The notes: a model not told the origin generated them from the sequence alone. A stretch of DNA of 64,000 bases from Flavobacterium urumqiense (GCF_900108015.1 NZ_FNVP01000009.1:30529-94528); one strand, 5' to 3'; counted from the first letter of the stretch, positions 36,483 through 45,864 are shown. Translations and numbers: made by a program.

Positions 36483-36585
36483 TATTTAAAGATTTAAAAA
36501 TTGAAAGATTTAAGCCTTTTTTAAATCGTTGTCTTTAGAATCTTAATAATTTTTCAATCATTAAATCCTTCAATCTTTTAATTAT
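36483..36585. repeat. Inverted repeat in the argC-argD gap
   Basis: AATTATTTAAAGATTTAAAAATTGAAAG (left) is answered by TCAATC...AAATCCTTCAATCTTTTAATTATT (right) as an imperfect reverse complement. It could form an intra-operon hairpin. Very AT-rich; no gene. Confidence 0.5.
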
Positions 36586-36587
36586 TT

Positions 36588-37565
36588 TTAGAATCCGCTT
36601 GGTTTCAAATGTAATCCTGTGGTTTCGTCCAATCCAAATAGTAGATTCATGTTTTGAATGGCTTGTCCTGAGGCACCTTTTGTTAAATTATCAATTACCG
36701 AAGTGATCAATAACCGGTTTCCTTTTTTCATTAAACTAATAATACATTTATTCGTTTGAACCACTTGTTTCATATTGATTTCAGTGGTGGTAATAGTTAC
36801 GAAAGGTTGATCTTTATAAAAAGCCTCATATTTTGCCACTACATCTTCCAAGTTTTCTTCGATTGTTGTGTATAATGTTGCGAAAATCCCTCTGGCAAAA
36901 TCCCCTCTGTTGGGTACAAAAATCAATTCGTTTTTATAATCCGCCTGCAATTGGTTGACACTTTGATTTATTTCACCCAAATGTTGGTGCTCAAAAGCTT
37001 TGTAATGCGACATATTATTTGATCTCCAACTAAAATGTGTTGTTTCCGAAGGCGAGACTCCAGCTCCTGTGCTTCCGGTTGTGGCATTGATATGAACGTC
37101 AGTCGTAAGCATTTTGTTTTTTGCCAATGGTAATAATGCTAGTTGAATTGCTGTCGCGAAACAACCTGGATTAGCGATAAATTGAGCGTTTTTGACAAGC
37201 GCTTTATTTAATTCAGGTAAACCGTAAACGAAAGATTTACTTTTGAAATCTTTGTCTTTTATCAATCTGAAATCATTTCCTAAATCGATGATTTTGGTAT
37301 GACTCGCAAATTGATTTTGTTCTAAAAATAATTTTGATTTACCGTGTCCTAAGCATAAGAAAACCACATTTACATTTGGATTTACAGTATTGGTAAAATT
37401 CATTTCGATATCGCCCATCAAATCATGATGCGCGACATGAAGCGGTTTTCCGGCGTTTGTCGTGCTGTACACAAAATCAAGTGTAGCATTGGGATGAAAC
37501 ATCAATATTCTGATGAGTTCCCCCGCAGTGTAACCCGAACCGCCAATTATTCCAATATTAATCAT
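36588..37565 (-). CDS. argC: N-acyl-gamma-glutamyl-phosphate reductase
   Basis: The 325-aa NAD(P)-dependent reductase has IGIIGGSGYTAGELIR at the N-terminus, the catalytic Cys in ANPGCFATAIQL, and GSTGAGVSPSETTHFSWRSNN. It produces the N-acylglutamate semialdehyde used by ArgD. Follows the small lipoprotein gene in the operon. Confidence 0.96.
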   Translation of the reverse strand: MINIGIIGGSGYTAGELIRILMFHPNATLDFVYSTTNAGKPLHVAHHDLMGDIEMNFTNTVNPNVNVVFLCLGHGKSKLFLEQNQFASHTKIIDLGNDFRLIKDKDFKSKSFVYGLPELNKALVKNAQFIANPGCFATAIQLALLPLAKNKMLTTDVHINATTGSTGAGVSPSETTHFSWRSNNMSHYKAFEHQHLGEINQSVNQLQADYKNELIFVPNRGDFARGIFATLYTTIEENLEDVVAKYEAFYKDQPFVTITTTEINMKQVVQTNKCIISLMKKGNRLLITSVIDNLTKGASGQAIQNMNLLFGLDETTGLHLKPSGF

Positions 37566-37606
37566 TGTTTAAATTTTTTAAATTTTACAAAAGAATCTTT
37601 TTTATT

Positions 37607-38008
37607 TTAATCAATCAGCAAAATGAATTCAACAGATACTAATTTTATTGAATTTGTCTTTCCTATTGTTAGATTTAAAGGTTCTTCAACATTAGAACTT
37701 TCTGTAAAGTTTGAATTTGCTGCAATTTCGATATAAGGCGGAACTTTTTTGATGGGAGTAAGTATAAGCCCATCATAATTCATCGTTATTCTAGAAGATC
37801 CTTTTACAGCAACATTGTTAGGGTTGGTATATTTTATATCGTATCGAAGTCTAGATGAATTATTACCTGTATCAGGGGTAAATTCAAATAATAAAACTTC
37901 ATAAGTAATAGGTTTCATTGTTTCTTTTTCTGGGTTAGTATTATTGTCGCTAGAACATCCATAAAGAATCAGAAATAGAGGAAGTAAAAAAAATAATTTA
38001 ATTTTCAT
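37607..38008 (-). CDS. Hypothetical lipoprotein inside the arginine operon
   Basis: The 133-aa protein has a lipoprotein signal (MKIKLFFLLPLFLILYGC, Cys18), followed by SSDNNTNPEKE and a beta-rich domain (YEVLLFEFTPDTG...RITMNYDGLILTP). I do not recognise it. It separates argG from argC and has no evident link to arginine synthesis, so it is probably a lineage-specific insertion. Confidence 0.75.
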   Translation of the reverse strand: MKIKLFFLLPLFLILYGCSSDNNTNPEKETMKPITYEVLLFEFTPDTGNNSSRLRYDIKYTNPNNVAVKGSSRITMNYDGLILTPIKKVPPYIEIAANSNFTESSNVEEPLNLTIGKTNSIKLVSVEFILLID

Positions 38009-38058
38009 AAGTTGAATTATAATTTTGAATAAATTTTTTAAATTTAGACAGCACTTAA

Positions 38059-39252
38059 TTAATCGTGTGTCAGTCTATTTACAGATGAAAATATGTTTTG
38101 GGCATTTCCCAAAATTTTAATAAATCCTTTGGCGTCGTCAGAGGTCCATGCGTTGTTCATTTCTCCGTATTGACCAAACGTGGTATTCATTAAATCATTT
38201 TCAGATTCAATGCCGTCCAATGTAAAGTGATATGGTTTTAGCGAAACGATAACGGTACCGTTTACAGTGGTTTGGGTATCTTCCAGAAAAGCCTCGATGT
38301 TTCTCATTACAGGATCTAGAAATTGTCCTTCATGAAACAACATTCCGTACCAGTTTCCCAGTTGTTCTTTCCAGTATTGTTGCCATTTGCCCAGTGTATG
38401 TTTCTCTAATAAATGGTGTGCTTTGATGATGATCAAAGGCGCAGCGGCTTCAAAACCAACTCTTCCTTTAATTCCGATAATGGTGTCGCCAACATGAATA
38501 TCTCTACCAATTGCATATGCGCTGGCTAATTTTTCTAAGGCAACGATGTTTTTTGTTGGGGTGTCCAATGTACCATTGATTCCTACTAATTGTCCTTTTT
38601 CAAATTGTAAGGTCACTTTCTCTTCACCCGTTTTTTGCAATTGCGAAGGATATGCTTCACTTGGTAAAGTTTGATTGGACGTCAATGTTTCTTTACCACC
38701 TACGCTTGTTCCCCACAATCCTTTATTGATGGAATATTGTGCTTTTTCCCAAGAATAATGAACTCCATTTTTAGATAAATAATCCACTTCTTCCTGTCTC
38801 GATAATTTGAGATCCCTGATAGGAGTGATGATTTCAATTTCGGGAGCAATGGTTTGGAAAATTAAATCAAAACGAATTTGGTCATTTCCTGCACCAGTAC
38901 TTCCGTGAGCAATGGCTTCAGCACCAACTGATTTTGCATATTTAATCGCTTCTATAGCTTGAAAAACACGCTCAGCGCTTACAGACAGTGGATAGGTATT
39001 ATTTTTTAATACATTTCCATAAATCAAATATTTTATGGCTTTATCGTAATATTTATCGACAATGGTAAGATTTGTATGTTGTGCACTTCCTAATTCGTAG
39101 GCTCTTTCTTCAATAGCGTTTAATTCAGCTTCGTCAAATCCGCCAGTATTAATAAGAACGGTATGAACTTCGTATCCTTTTTCGTTTTTTAAATATTTTA
39201 GGCAATAGGAGGTGTCTAATCCTCCACTGTAAGCTAATACAACTTTTTTCAT
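38059..39252 (-). CDS. argG: Argininosuccinate synthase
   Basis: The 397-aa protein has the ATP-pyrophosphatase P-loop VLAYSGGLDTSYCL at the N-terminus and AHGSTGAGNDQIRFD with the citrulline/aspartate-binding residues. It joins citrulline and aspartate using ATP. Second gene of the operon, four bases after the GNAT gene. Confidence 0.97.
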   Translation of the reverse strand: MKKVVLAYSGGLDTSYCLKYLKNEKGYEVHTVLINTGGFDEAELNAIEERAYELGSAQHTNLTIVDKYYDKAIKYLIYGNVLKNNTYPLSVSAERVFQAIEAIKYAKSVGAEAIAHGSTGAGNDQIRFDLIFQTIAPEIEIITPIRDLKLSRQEEVDYLSKNGVHYSWEKAQYSINKGLWGTSVGGKETLTSNQTLPSEAYPSQLQKTGEEKVTLQFEKGQLVGINGTLDTPTKNIVALEKLASAYAIGRDIHVGDTIIGIKGRVGFEAAAPLIIIKAHHLLEKHTLGKWQQYWKEQLGNWYGMLFHEGQFLDPVMRNIEAFLEDTQTTVNGTVIVSLKPYHFTLDGIESENDLMNTTFGQYGEMNNAWTSDDAKGFIKILGNAQNIFSSVNRLTHD

Positions 39253-39256
39253 GATA

Positions 39257-39874
39257 TTATTTTTTTAAGAAAAGGGCTTGTTTAATTAATTTTAATCTGT
39301 TAAGAACTCTTGTGTTAAACGGGTGTTTTGGCGGATCTTTTGGTTTTTCTTTTGGGTCAAACAACATTCCAGTACACAAACACATTTTGTTATCTTTACT
39401 TTGTAAGATTTCAAAATTAGTACAGGTTTTACAACCAGCCCAAAAAGTTGGATCTGTCGTCAATTCTGAAAATGGAACTGGTTTATAACCTAATTCAGAA
39501 TTGATTTTCATTACTGCTAATCCAGTTGTAATTCCGAATATTTTAGCATCGGGGTATTTCTCCAAAGAATAATCAAATACTTTCGATTTGATTTGTTTTG
39601 CCAATCCTAAATTTCTGTAATCCGGGTGAACTATCAATCCTGAATGCGCCACATATTTACCGTGTTCCCAACTTTCGATATAACAAAAACCAGCAAATTT
39701 CCCATTGTCTAATGCGATTATGGCATCTTTACTTTCCATTTTTTTCTGGATGTATTCAGGAGTTCTTTTGGCAATGCCAGTGCCTCTCAATAAAGCTGAT
39801 AATTCAATAGTTTCACATATTTCTTGTGAATATTTATAATGTTCTTCCTGAGTTGTAATTATTGATATATTCAT
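39257..39874 (-). CDS. GNAT acyltransferase, candidate N-acylglutamate synthase
   Basis: About 205 aa from the ATG at 39874 (MNISIITTQEEH). An ATG further upstream gives a less plausible N-terminus. GNAT features are HSGLIVHPDYRNLGLAKQIK (acyl-CoA loop) and INSELGYKPVPFS. A C-terminal cluster, CKTCTNF...CLCTGMLF, could bind a metal. It is the first gene of an operon that otherwise lacks the first enzyme of arginine synthesis (no argA or argJ is seen). By position and fold it is the likely N-acylglutamate synthase. That agrees with reports of such GNAT enzymes in Bacteroides, recalled but not checked. Confidence 0.75.
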   Translation of the reverse strand: MNISIITTQEEHYKYSQEICETIELSALLRGTGIAKRTPEYIQKKMESKDAIIALDNGKFAGFCYIESWEHGKYVAHSGLIVHPDYRNLGLAKQIKSKVFDYSLEKYPDAKIFGITTGLAVMKINSELGYKPVPFSELTTDPTFWAGCKTCTNFEILQSKDNKMCLCTGMLFDPKEKPKDPPKHPFNTRVLNRLKLIKQALFLKK

Positions 39875-40021
39875 TTCAAGAGTTGAATTTTTTGAGTTGT
39901 AAATGAGCTGTAAGTTTGATTTGAAATCCATTCTTTCTCGCATTGAAATAAGAGACTAAAATACGAATTTACAGTCCAATAAATTGAATAACAAGATAAT
40001 AAGAAAAAATGTGTACTGATT

Positions 40022-40040
40022 TTGGAATAAACTATTCCAA
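40022..40040. promoter_or_regulatory. Operator-like perfect inverted repeat upstream of the arg operon
   Basis: TTGGAATA-AAC-TATTCCAA is an uninterrupted 8-bp inverted repeat with a 3-base centre, lying ~150 bases before the GNAT start. It could bind a dimeric regulator, or fold as an RNA hairpin in the leader. Confidence 0.45.
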
Positions 40041-40111
40041 TGGGAAATAAATGTGATTTCAAAATGGTAAAATGAAAAATGAATAAAAATAAAACAAAAG
40101 ACTTGTGGAAA

Positions 40112-40198
40112 CTATACTAATAGCATCCGTACTTCGGGAGAAGTAGTCGGTTTGTTTGTCCGTGAGATAGGAGTTATATTTATACTTGCGTTATTCAT
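40112..40198 (-). CDS. Possible 28-aa leader peptide
   Basis: A short frame begins at an ATG about six bases after the -7 box and runs 28 codons (begins MNNASINITPISRT), ending in TAG. It includes Arg13 and Arg24 and several Thr, and no obvious run of one regulatory amino acid. Its second half overlaps the leader hairpin at 40127-40150. If the transcription start is where the box predicts, it would be nearly leaderless, so it may be chance. Confidence 0.25.
   Translation of the reverse strand: MNNASINITPISRTNKPTTSPEVRMLLV
40127..40150 (-). promoter_or_regulatory. Stable hairpin in the arginine operon leader
   Basis: On the reverse strand CCG-AC-TACTTC-TCCC-GAAGTA-CGG gives a nine-pair stem with a two-base bulge and a four-base loop. 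It is far more GC-rich than its surroundings. No T-run follows, so it is not itself a terminator; it could be part of an attenuator or a binding site. Confidence 0.5.
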
Positions 40199-40203
40199 TG
40201 GTG

Positions 40204-40211
40204 CAAAAGTA
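40204..40211 (-). promoter_or_regulatory. -7 box of the arginine/proline operon
   Basis: The reverse strand reads TACTTTTG followed by CACC, an exact match to TAnnTTTG. It is the only good box in the gap that points toward argG and the rest of the operon. Confidence 0.55.
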
Positions 40212-40288
40212 CACAATTTTTACAACTTTATACTGATTTTGCATTTTCTAACAAAAAATTAAGTTACTGTTGTATTTTTAAAATAAAT

Positions 40289-40324
40289 AAACCTCCTTTA
40301 AAAATTAGATTTTTACGGAGGTTT
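40289..40324 (-). terminator. Terminator of the lipoprotein gene at 40349
   Basis: AAACCTCC...GGAGGTTT with an AT-rich inner stem (TAAAAAT/ATTTTTA) forms a hairpin ending in a T-run on both strands. It lies 25 bases after the stop of the leftward lipoprotein gene. Confidence 0.75.
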
Positions 40325-40348
40325 TTTAAATAGATTGTTGCTAATTAA

Positions 40349-41533
40349 TTAGTTTCTAATTGGGTTTCTGGAAATGACATCTTTTATTTTGGCTTTCAAA
40401 TCTTCGCCAGTGTCATAAACCATTTGTTCATTGCTAGGAAAAGCAATGGCTTTTTTATCAAAATTTGAATAATAATTATCGTCAGAGGCGCGTCTGTCGC
40501 CTTTATAGGTGGAATAAATATTTTCAAATATAAACTCGCTGGTTATTGGGAAAGATTGTAAGAGTTGATTGTTTCTAAAATTTAAATAATCCACTTTAGC
40601 CGTAATTTGGCAGGATTTAAATTGTCTGAATTCATAAATAAGGGCATTTACAGTTTTAAGATTATCAACCATGACAACCTTTTCCTTTTCGTCTAAAACT
40701 TCTTTCCCATTGGCATCGATCAGTTTTTTTACACCATCTTTTATGATACGTTCTTTTACAAATTCGTTCTCTTTGATTTGCTCGGGCGAAATATAAATCT
40801 GTCTAAAATTAATCATCATTCCGTAATCATAATCAATTCCTCTTTGTTTGTTGCTGTGGTAAACCGTCCATTTATCGTTTAGTCCTAATGTACTGAAATC
40901 CAATAAATCATTTTGAAGATGGATCGGAATAATCATGTTGGTTTCGTTTTTGGTGTAAACCGAAACATAATCGGAACCTTTAAACTTTGCATCGTCCATC
41001 AATCGCAAAACATCTTTGTAATTTGGATTTATCTGATTTAAATAGTTTAAATCATCATAAGCCTTTCGGAAATTCATTTTATCAGAAGTGGCCATTAATT
41101 TTTTGGCATTAGTATAAAAATAACCGGACAAAGCATTTTTACTTTCAATGATTTGATCGTCATAATTATCAAATGGGAAAATGGCATTTCGTCCTTCTTT
41201 GATTAACCTTAAAGGAAGTAAAGGTTTGATTTTTTCCTGCCGATCATTCAATTGCAAATAGGTGTTGTATATTTTTTCCAATTGTGCTGGATTTGCATCC
41301 TTTACCAATAAATTTAGGGTATTTAGATCCCGTTCTTTTACTTTGACGAAAGCCTCTTCGAGCAAATAAACATAATCTTGCCTGCCTTTTTTGTCTTTGT
41401 TAGTTCGCAAATTCGAAACAGCATTATTTATAGCCTCATCATAATTTCCTGAACTCAATAAATTCTTGGTTTGTTTAACGCCACAAGATGAAATAAGTAT
41501 AAATAATGATAATAAAAAAGCAATTTTTTTCAT
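40349..41533 (-). CDS. Hypothetical lipoprotein with TPR-like N-terminal part
   Basis: About 394 aa from the ATG at 41533 (MKKIAFLLSLFILISSCG), a lipoprotein signal with Cys17. A start two codons earlier is possible. The region after it (NLLSSGNYDEAINNAVSNLR...RQDYVYLLEEAF) has helical-repeat character like a tetratricopeptide. The rest is mixed alpha/beta with no domain I recognise. It has its own terminator and seems independent of the arginine operon. Confidence 0.78.
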   Translation of the reverse strand: MKKIAFLLSLFILISSCGVKQTKNLLSSGNYDEAINNAVSNLRTNKDKKGRQDYVYLLEEAFVKVKERDLNTLNLLVKDANPAQLEKIYNTYLQLNDRQEKIKPLLPLRLIKEGRNAIFPFDNYDDQIIESKNALSGYFYTNAKKLMATSDKMNFRKAYDDLNYLNQINPNYKDVLRLMDDAKFKGSDYVSVYTKNETNMIIPIHLQNDLLDFSTLGLNDKWTVYHSNKQRGIDYDYGMMINFRQIYISPEQIKENEFVKERIIKDGVKKLIDANGKEVLDEKEKVVMVDNLKTVNALIYEFRQFKSCQITAKVDYLNFRNNQLLQSFPITSEFIFENIYSTYKGDRRASDDNYYSNFDKKAIAFPSNEQMVYDTGEDLKAKIKDVISRNPIRN

Positions 41534-41610
41534 AAGCATAAAATTAGTAAATGTTTATTTGAAGCTGTAATCCTGTTTTAAAATTGAAATTTTTTTAAAA
41601 AATAACACTA

Positions 41611-41650
41611 CAAAAAAAAACCTAACAAAAATAGAATAAATGTTAGGTTT
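41611..41650 (-). terminator. Terminator of fahA
   Basis: AACCTAACA...TGTTAGGTT forms a 9-bp stem with an AT-rich loop. On the reverse strand it is followed by a long T-run (A-run at 41612-41620). Confidence 0.8.
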
Positions 41651-41670
41651 TGAACAGTGTATTTATTTTT

Positions 41671-42954
41671 TTATTTTCTTACAAATGGAGGAAGTAACTT
41701 GCTAGAAACTTCACCGAAACCAATACGAACATGTCCGTTTTGACAATGTCCTTTCATGATTACAGTATCATTATCATTGATGAATTTGCGTTCTGTTCCA
41801 TCTTTCAATTGTACTGGATTTTTTCCACCCCAAGTTAATTCTAACATCGAACCAAAACTGTCTGGAGTAGGGCCTGAAATGGTACCAGATCCCATCATGT
41901 CACCAGAATTCACGCGACAACCATTAGAGGTATGATGTGCTAATTGTTGGCTCATTGTCCAATACATATATTTGAAATTAGAATTAGAAATAACTGTTGC
42001 TTCCGCATTTTCAGGCTGAATAGCCACTTCTAAATTAATATCGAAAGAATGCTTTCCTTTTTGTTGTAAATAAGGTAATGGCGTTGGTTCTTGTTTTGGA
42101 CCTTTAGTTCTAAATGGTTCCAAGGCATCCATCGTAACAATCCAAGGCGAAATTGAAGAAGCAAAACTCTTTGCCAAGAATGGTCCTAGCGGAACATATT
42201 CCCATTTTTGAATATCGCGGGCACTCCAGTCATTCAATAAAACCATTCCGAAAATATAATCTTCTGCTTCAGTTACAAGAATATTTTCACCCATAATATT
42301 GACATCGGTTGTGATGAAAGCAGTTTCCAATTCAAAATCTACCGAGCGGGAAGGCCCAAAAACGGGTGTAGTTTCACCATTTGGCAACATTTGCCCCATT
42401 GGTCTGTGTACTGAAATTCCGGAAGGAACTATAGTAGAACTTCTTCCGTGGTACCCAACAGGAATGTGAAGCCAGTTTGGTAATAGTGCATTTTCAGGGT
42501 CGCGGAACATCTTTCCTACATTAGTGGCATGTTCTTTACTGGAATAAAAGTCTGTGTAATCACCAATTAAAACCGGTAACTGCATTTCAACATCTTCCAT
42601 TTTAAAGATCACAATATCTCTGTCTTCTGCGTTACCTTGTAATTTTGGATTTATTTCATCAAAAATATCTGCAATTCGGTTTCTAACCAGACGCCACGTT
42701 TTTTGGCCGTCAGAAATAAAATCATTCAAAGTATCCTGCATGAACATATCGTCCGTCAGTTCAATACCTTCAAAATAATTTAACTGTTGCAGGGCTCCTA
42801 AATCTATTGCGAAATCTCCAATGCGAGTCCCTACAGTCACGATATTTTCTTTTGTAAGAAAAACACCGAAAGGAATGTTTTGAATAGGAAAATCGCTGTT
42901 AGAAGGCACTTCTAACCATGACTTTCTTTGAATATCGTTAGCTGTTATAGACAT
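41671..42954 (-). CDS. fahA: Fumarylacetoacetase
   Basis: The 427-aa enzyme hydrolyses fumarylacetoacetate to fumarate and acetoacetate, the end of tyrosine degradation. Seen are TDFYSSKEHATNVG and LHIPVGYHGRSSTIV, with metal and catalytic residues (Asp, His), plus FELETAFI, LNDWSARDIQKWEYVPLGPF and GSGTISGP. Length matches the eukaryotic-type enzyme. Divergent from glyA; the other tyrosine-catabolism genes are not in this window. Confidence 0.95.
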   Translation of the reverse strand: MSITANDIQRKSWLEVPSNSDFPIQNIPFGVFLTKENIVTVGTRIGDFAIDLGALQQLNYFEGIELTDDMFMQDTLNDFISDGQKTWRLVRNRIADIFDEINPKLQGNAEDRDIVIFKMEDVEMQLPVLIGDYTDFYSSKEHATNVGKMFRDPENALLPNWLHIPVGYHGRSSTIVPSGISVHRPMGQMLPNGETTPVFGPSRSVDFELETAFITTDVNIMGENILVTEAEDYIFGMVLLNDWSARDIQKWEYVPLGPFLAKSFASSISPWIVTMDALEPFRTKGPKQEPTPLPYLQQKGKHSFDINLEVAIQPENAEATVISNSNFKYMYWTMSQQLAHHTSNGCRVNSGDMMGSGTISGPTPDSFGSMLELTWGGKNPVQLKDGTERKFINDNDTVIMKGHCQNGHVRIGFGEVSSKLLPPFVRK

Positions 42955-43029
42955 ATTGATGTTAATTATTTTGTTAAAAATTAATTATCAAATGTATTAT
43001 AATCTAACTATTAACCAAACGTTTTTTTG

Positions 43030-43037
43030 TATTTTTG
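43030..43037 (+). promoter_or_regulatory. -7 box for glyA
   Basis: TATTTTTG fits TAnnTTTG and lies 26 bases before the glyA ATG. A T-rich stretch stands just upstream, but no TTTG is found at the ideal distance. Confidence 0.45.
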
Positions 43038-43063
43038 CATGATATTTAACGAAAATCAAAGAA

Positions 43064-44338
43064 ATGCAACGCGACGAACAAATTTTTGACCTCATTCTAG
43101 AAGAACAAGAAAGACAAATTCACGGATTAGAGCTAATCGCTTCGGAAAACTTCGTAAGTGACGAAGTGATGGAAGCAGCTGGTTCTGTTTTAACCAATAA
43201 ATATGCGGAAGGATATCCTGGCAAAAGATACTACGGCGGTTGCGAAGTAGTTGATGTTATTGAACAAATTGCTATTGACAGAGCCAAAGAATTATTTGGT
43301 GCTGCTTACGCAAATGTGCAGCCACACTCTGGTTCACAAGCGAATACAGCGGTTTATCACGCATGTATTAAGCCTGGAGATAAAATTTTAGGTTTTGATT
43401 TATCACATGGTGGACACTTAACGCATGGTTCTCCTGTAAACTTTTCAGGACGTTTATACACTCCTTCATTTTATGGAGTAGATAAGGAAACAGGGAGATT
43501 AAACTATGACAAAATTCAAGAAATAGCAACTAAAGAGCAACCAAAATTAATCATCGCTGGAGCTTCGGCTTATTCTCGTGATATGGATTTTGAACGTTTT
43601 AGAGTAATTGCCGACAGTGTTGGCGCTATTTTATTGGCAGATATTTCTCATCCTGCAGGTCTTATCGCTAAAGGTTTGATGAATGATCCATTACCTCATT
43701 GTCATATTGTAACGACTACTACTCACAAAACATTACGTGGTCCTCGTGGAGGTTTAATATTAATGGGTAAAGATTTCGAAAACCCATTTGGTATAACTAC
43801 TCCAAAAGGAGAAATCAGAATGATGTCTTCTTTATTGGATTTAGCCGTTTTCCCTGGAAATCAAGGTGGTCCATTAATGCACATCATAGCTGCAAAAGCA
43901 GTAGCTTTTGGTGAAGCATTGAAAGATGAATTTTTCACGTATGCTTTACAATTGCAAAAAAATGCAAATGCTATGGCTGATGCTTTTGTAAAAAGAGGAT
44001 ATGAAATTATTTCAGGCGGAACGGACAATCACATGATGTTGATCGACTTAAGAAACAAAAATATTTCTGGAAAAGATGCTGAAAATGCATTGGTAAAAGC
44101 AGAAATTACTGTAAATAAAAATATGGTTCCATTTGATGATAAATCACCATTTGTAACGTCAGGAATCCGAGTAGGAACTCCAGCTATTACCACCCGTGGT
44201 CTGGTTGAAGAAGACATGGAAACAATAGTAGAACTGATTGACAGAGTACTAATGAACCACACTAACGAAGATATTATTGAAGAAGTGGCTAATGAAGTAA
44301 ACGAAATGATGAGCGAAAGAGCTATTTTCGTATACTAA
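43064..44338 (+). CDS. glyA: Serine hydroxymethyltransferase
   Basis: GlyA interconverts serine and glycine with tetrahydrofolate. The 424-aa protein has [27 protein letters not shown], the PLP lysine in [15 protein letters not shown] and [12 protein letters not shown]. An AT-rich hairpin terminator follows the stop. Confidence 0.98.
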   Translation: MQRDEQIFDLILEEQERQIHGLELIASENFVSDEVMEAAGSVLTNKYAEGYPGKRYYGGCEVVDVIEQIAIDRAKELFGAAYANVQPHSGSQANTAVYHACIKPGDKILGFDLSHGGHLTHGSPVNFSGRLYTPSFYGVDKETGRLNYDKIQEIATKEQPKLIIAGASAYSRDMDFERFRVIADSVGAILLADISHPAGLIAKGLMNDPLPHCHIVTTTTHKTLRGPRGGLILMGKDFENPFGITTPKGEIRMMSSLLDLAVFPGNQGGPLMHIIAAKAVAFGEALKDEFFTYALQLQKNANAMADAFVKRGYEIISGGTDNHMMLIDLRNKNISGKDAENALVKAEITVNKNMVPFDDKSPFVTSGIRVGTPAITTRGLVEEDMETIVELIDRVLMNHTNEDIIEEVANEVNEMMSERAIFVY

Positions 44339-44358
44339 TTTTTAGTTTAAGGTGTAAG

Positions 44359-44423
44359 GTTTAAAGTTTAAAGTTTTGTGTCTTAAAAAGGTATCACAAA
44401 ATTTTGAACTTTAAACTTTTTTT
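44359..44423 (+). terminator. AT-rich hairpin terminator after glyA
   Basis: GTTTAAAGTTTAAAGTTTTGTG and CACAAAATTTTGAACTTTAAAC pair over ~20 bases and are followed by seven Ts. Further copies of the word AAACTTTAAAC follow at ~44440-44452. Confidence 0.65.
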
Positions 44424-44481
44424 CATTTTATCGGAACTTTAAACTTTAAACTATTTTTTCAAAATTTAAACAAACTTTACA

Positions 44482-45075
44482 ATGTCTGTATTACGATTAA
44501 AATTACCAACCGATCCGAGATGGGTGAATATTGTAGAAAAAAACATTGAAGAAATCTTGACAGATCATGCTTGGTGTGAACAAAAAGCAGCTACAAATGC
44601 CATTACAATTATCACTAATAATTCGGAACATCAGGATTTAGTTCAGGATTTATTGGCTTTAGCCAAAGAAGAAATCGACCATTTTGAACAAGTGCACAAT
44701 ATCATCATCAAACGAGGCTTGAAATTGGGGCGAGAACGCAAAGATGATTATGTGAATGAATTGTATTTGTATATGAAAAAAAGTGGAAATGGGAACAGGG
44801 TTTCCAGCTTGGTGGAACGGTTATTATTTTCGGCAATGATCGAAGCCAGAAGTTGCGAGCGTTTCAAAGTGCTTTCGGAAAATATTCAAGATGAGGAATT
44901 GTCTTTATTCTACAGGGATTTAATGGAAAGTGAGGCAGGGCATTACACCACATTTATTACATACGCCCGAAAGTATGGAATAGGTATCGATGTAGAAAAA
45001 CGCTGGAGAGAATGGATAGAATTTGAAGCGTCTGTTATAGAAAATTACGGAAAAAACGAAACGATTCACGGTTAA
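44482..45075 (+). CDS. miaE: tRNA-(ms2io6A)-hydroxylase
   Basis: The 197-aa ferritin-like di-iron protein has metal ligands in KEEIDHFEQVH (Glu, Glu/His) and MESEAGHYTTF (Glu, His), with MIEARSCERF between. MiaE hydroxylates ms2i6A37 of tRNA using O2. Length and motifs match the bacterial family. MiaA, an earlier enzyme of this modification, is encoded at 0.2-1.2 kb, though not adjacent. Confidence 0.93.
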   Translation: MSVLRLKLPTDPRWVNIVEKNIEEILTDHAWCEQKAATNAITIITNNSEHQDLVQDLLALAKEEIDHFEQVHNIIIKRGLKLGRERKDDYVNELYLYMKKSGNGNRVSSLVERLLFSAMIEARSCERFKVLSENIQDEELSLFYRDLMESEAGHYTTFITYARKYGIGIDVEKRWREWIEFEASVIENYGKNETIHG

Positions 45076-45273
45076 ATTCTTAAATTTTTTATTAATATTA
45101 AGAATTTGTACTTTTTTTAATTACTTAAAATCAATTAAAAATCAGCTGTTTATAATTGATTTTGTTTTTTACAAGCACTGAGATTGTTATTAATTTTAGT
45201 AATTTGTTACCGTTTTATAATTTTTGATATACATTTATATTTTTAAGTTCAACTCTACTAATTAGTAACTGCA

Positions 45274-45834
45274 ATGAAGCTCAATTATAATTTTGATGGA
45301 AATATTGCTTGCAGAACAATATTACAAGATCAATTAGAAAAATTAAATATAAACTATCAATTACTGGATTTAGGCCAAATTGAAATTAGTGATAATATTT
45401 CTGAGGATACTTTTGAGGAACTTCAAACTTCACTCAAAAGATTTGCAATTCATATCATCGATAATCCAAAAGGACAGTTAATCCAAAAAATTAAAGATGC
45501 TATAATTGAAATTATTTATGATAAAGAAAAATTTCCTAACACAACAATTTCTCAATACCTAGCTGATAAATTGAATTATAGATATGGATATATGACGAAT
45601 ATTTTTTCCGAATACACGCATACATCCATAGAAAATTTTATTATTATTCAGAAAATTGAAAGAGCAAAAAAGTTTATTATCGACGGGGAATTAAGTTTGA
45701 CAGAGATTTCGTATGAACTAAATTACAGTAGTGTGGCTTATTTGTCAACTCAGTTTAAAAAAGTAACAGGATTAACACCTTCCATGTTTAAAAGAGTAAT
45801 TGATAAGAGAAGAAAATTATCAAATACGGAATAG
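45274..45834 (+). CDS. AraC-family transcriptional regulator, short
   Basis: The 186-aa protein has a C-terminal AraC DNA-binding domain (~90-180): TTISQYLADKLNYRYGYMTNIF...ERAKKFIIDGELSLTEISYELNYSSVAYLSTQFKKVTGLTPSMFK. The short N-terminal part (~85 aa) is not a cupin or other sensor I know. The response regulator gene begins 30 bases downstream, so it may form an operon with the two-component genes. Confidence 0.88.
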   Translation: MKLNYNFDGNIACRTILQDQLEKLNINYQLLDLGQIEISDNISEDTFEELQTSLKRFAIHIIDNPKGQLIQKIKDAIIEIIYDKEKFPNTTISQYLADKLNYRYGYMTNIFSEYTHTSIENFIIIQKIERAKKFIIDGELSLTEISYELNYSSVAYLSTQFKKVTGLTPSMFKRVIDKRRKLSNTE

Positions 45835-45864
45835 AAAAATAATGAAAATAATACCCACTATTAT

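Larger units (their letters stand above)
39875..40348 (-). other. Upstream region of the arginine/proline operon
   Basis: This 474-base gap holds, from right to left on the reverse strand, the terminator of the next gene, a -7 box, a structured leader with a short reading frame, and an inverted repeat. It has no other gene. These parts are listed separately. The leader between the box and the GNAT start is over 300 bases, unusually long for this window. Confidence 0.6.

Noticed and set aside
40112..40198. Classical amino-acid leader peptide with regulatory codon run
   Set aside because: The short frame has only two Arg and two Pro codons, not in a run, and the predicted transcription start is almost at its ATG. 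I keep it only as a low-confidence feature.
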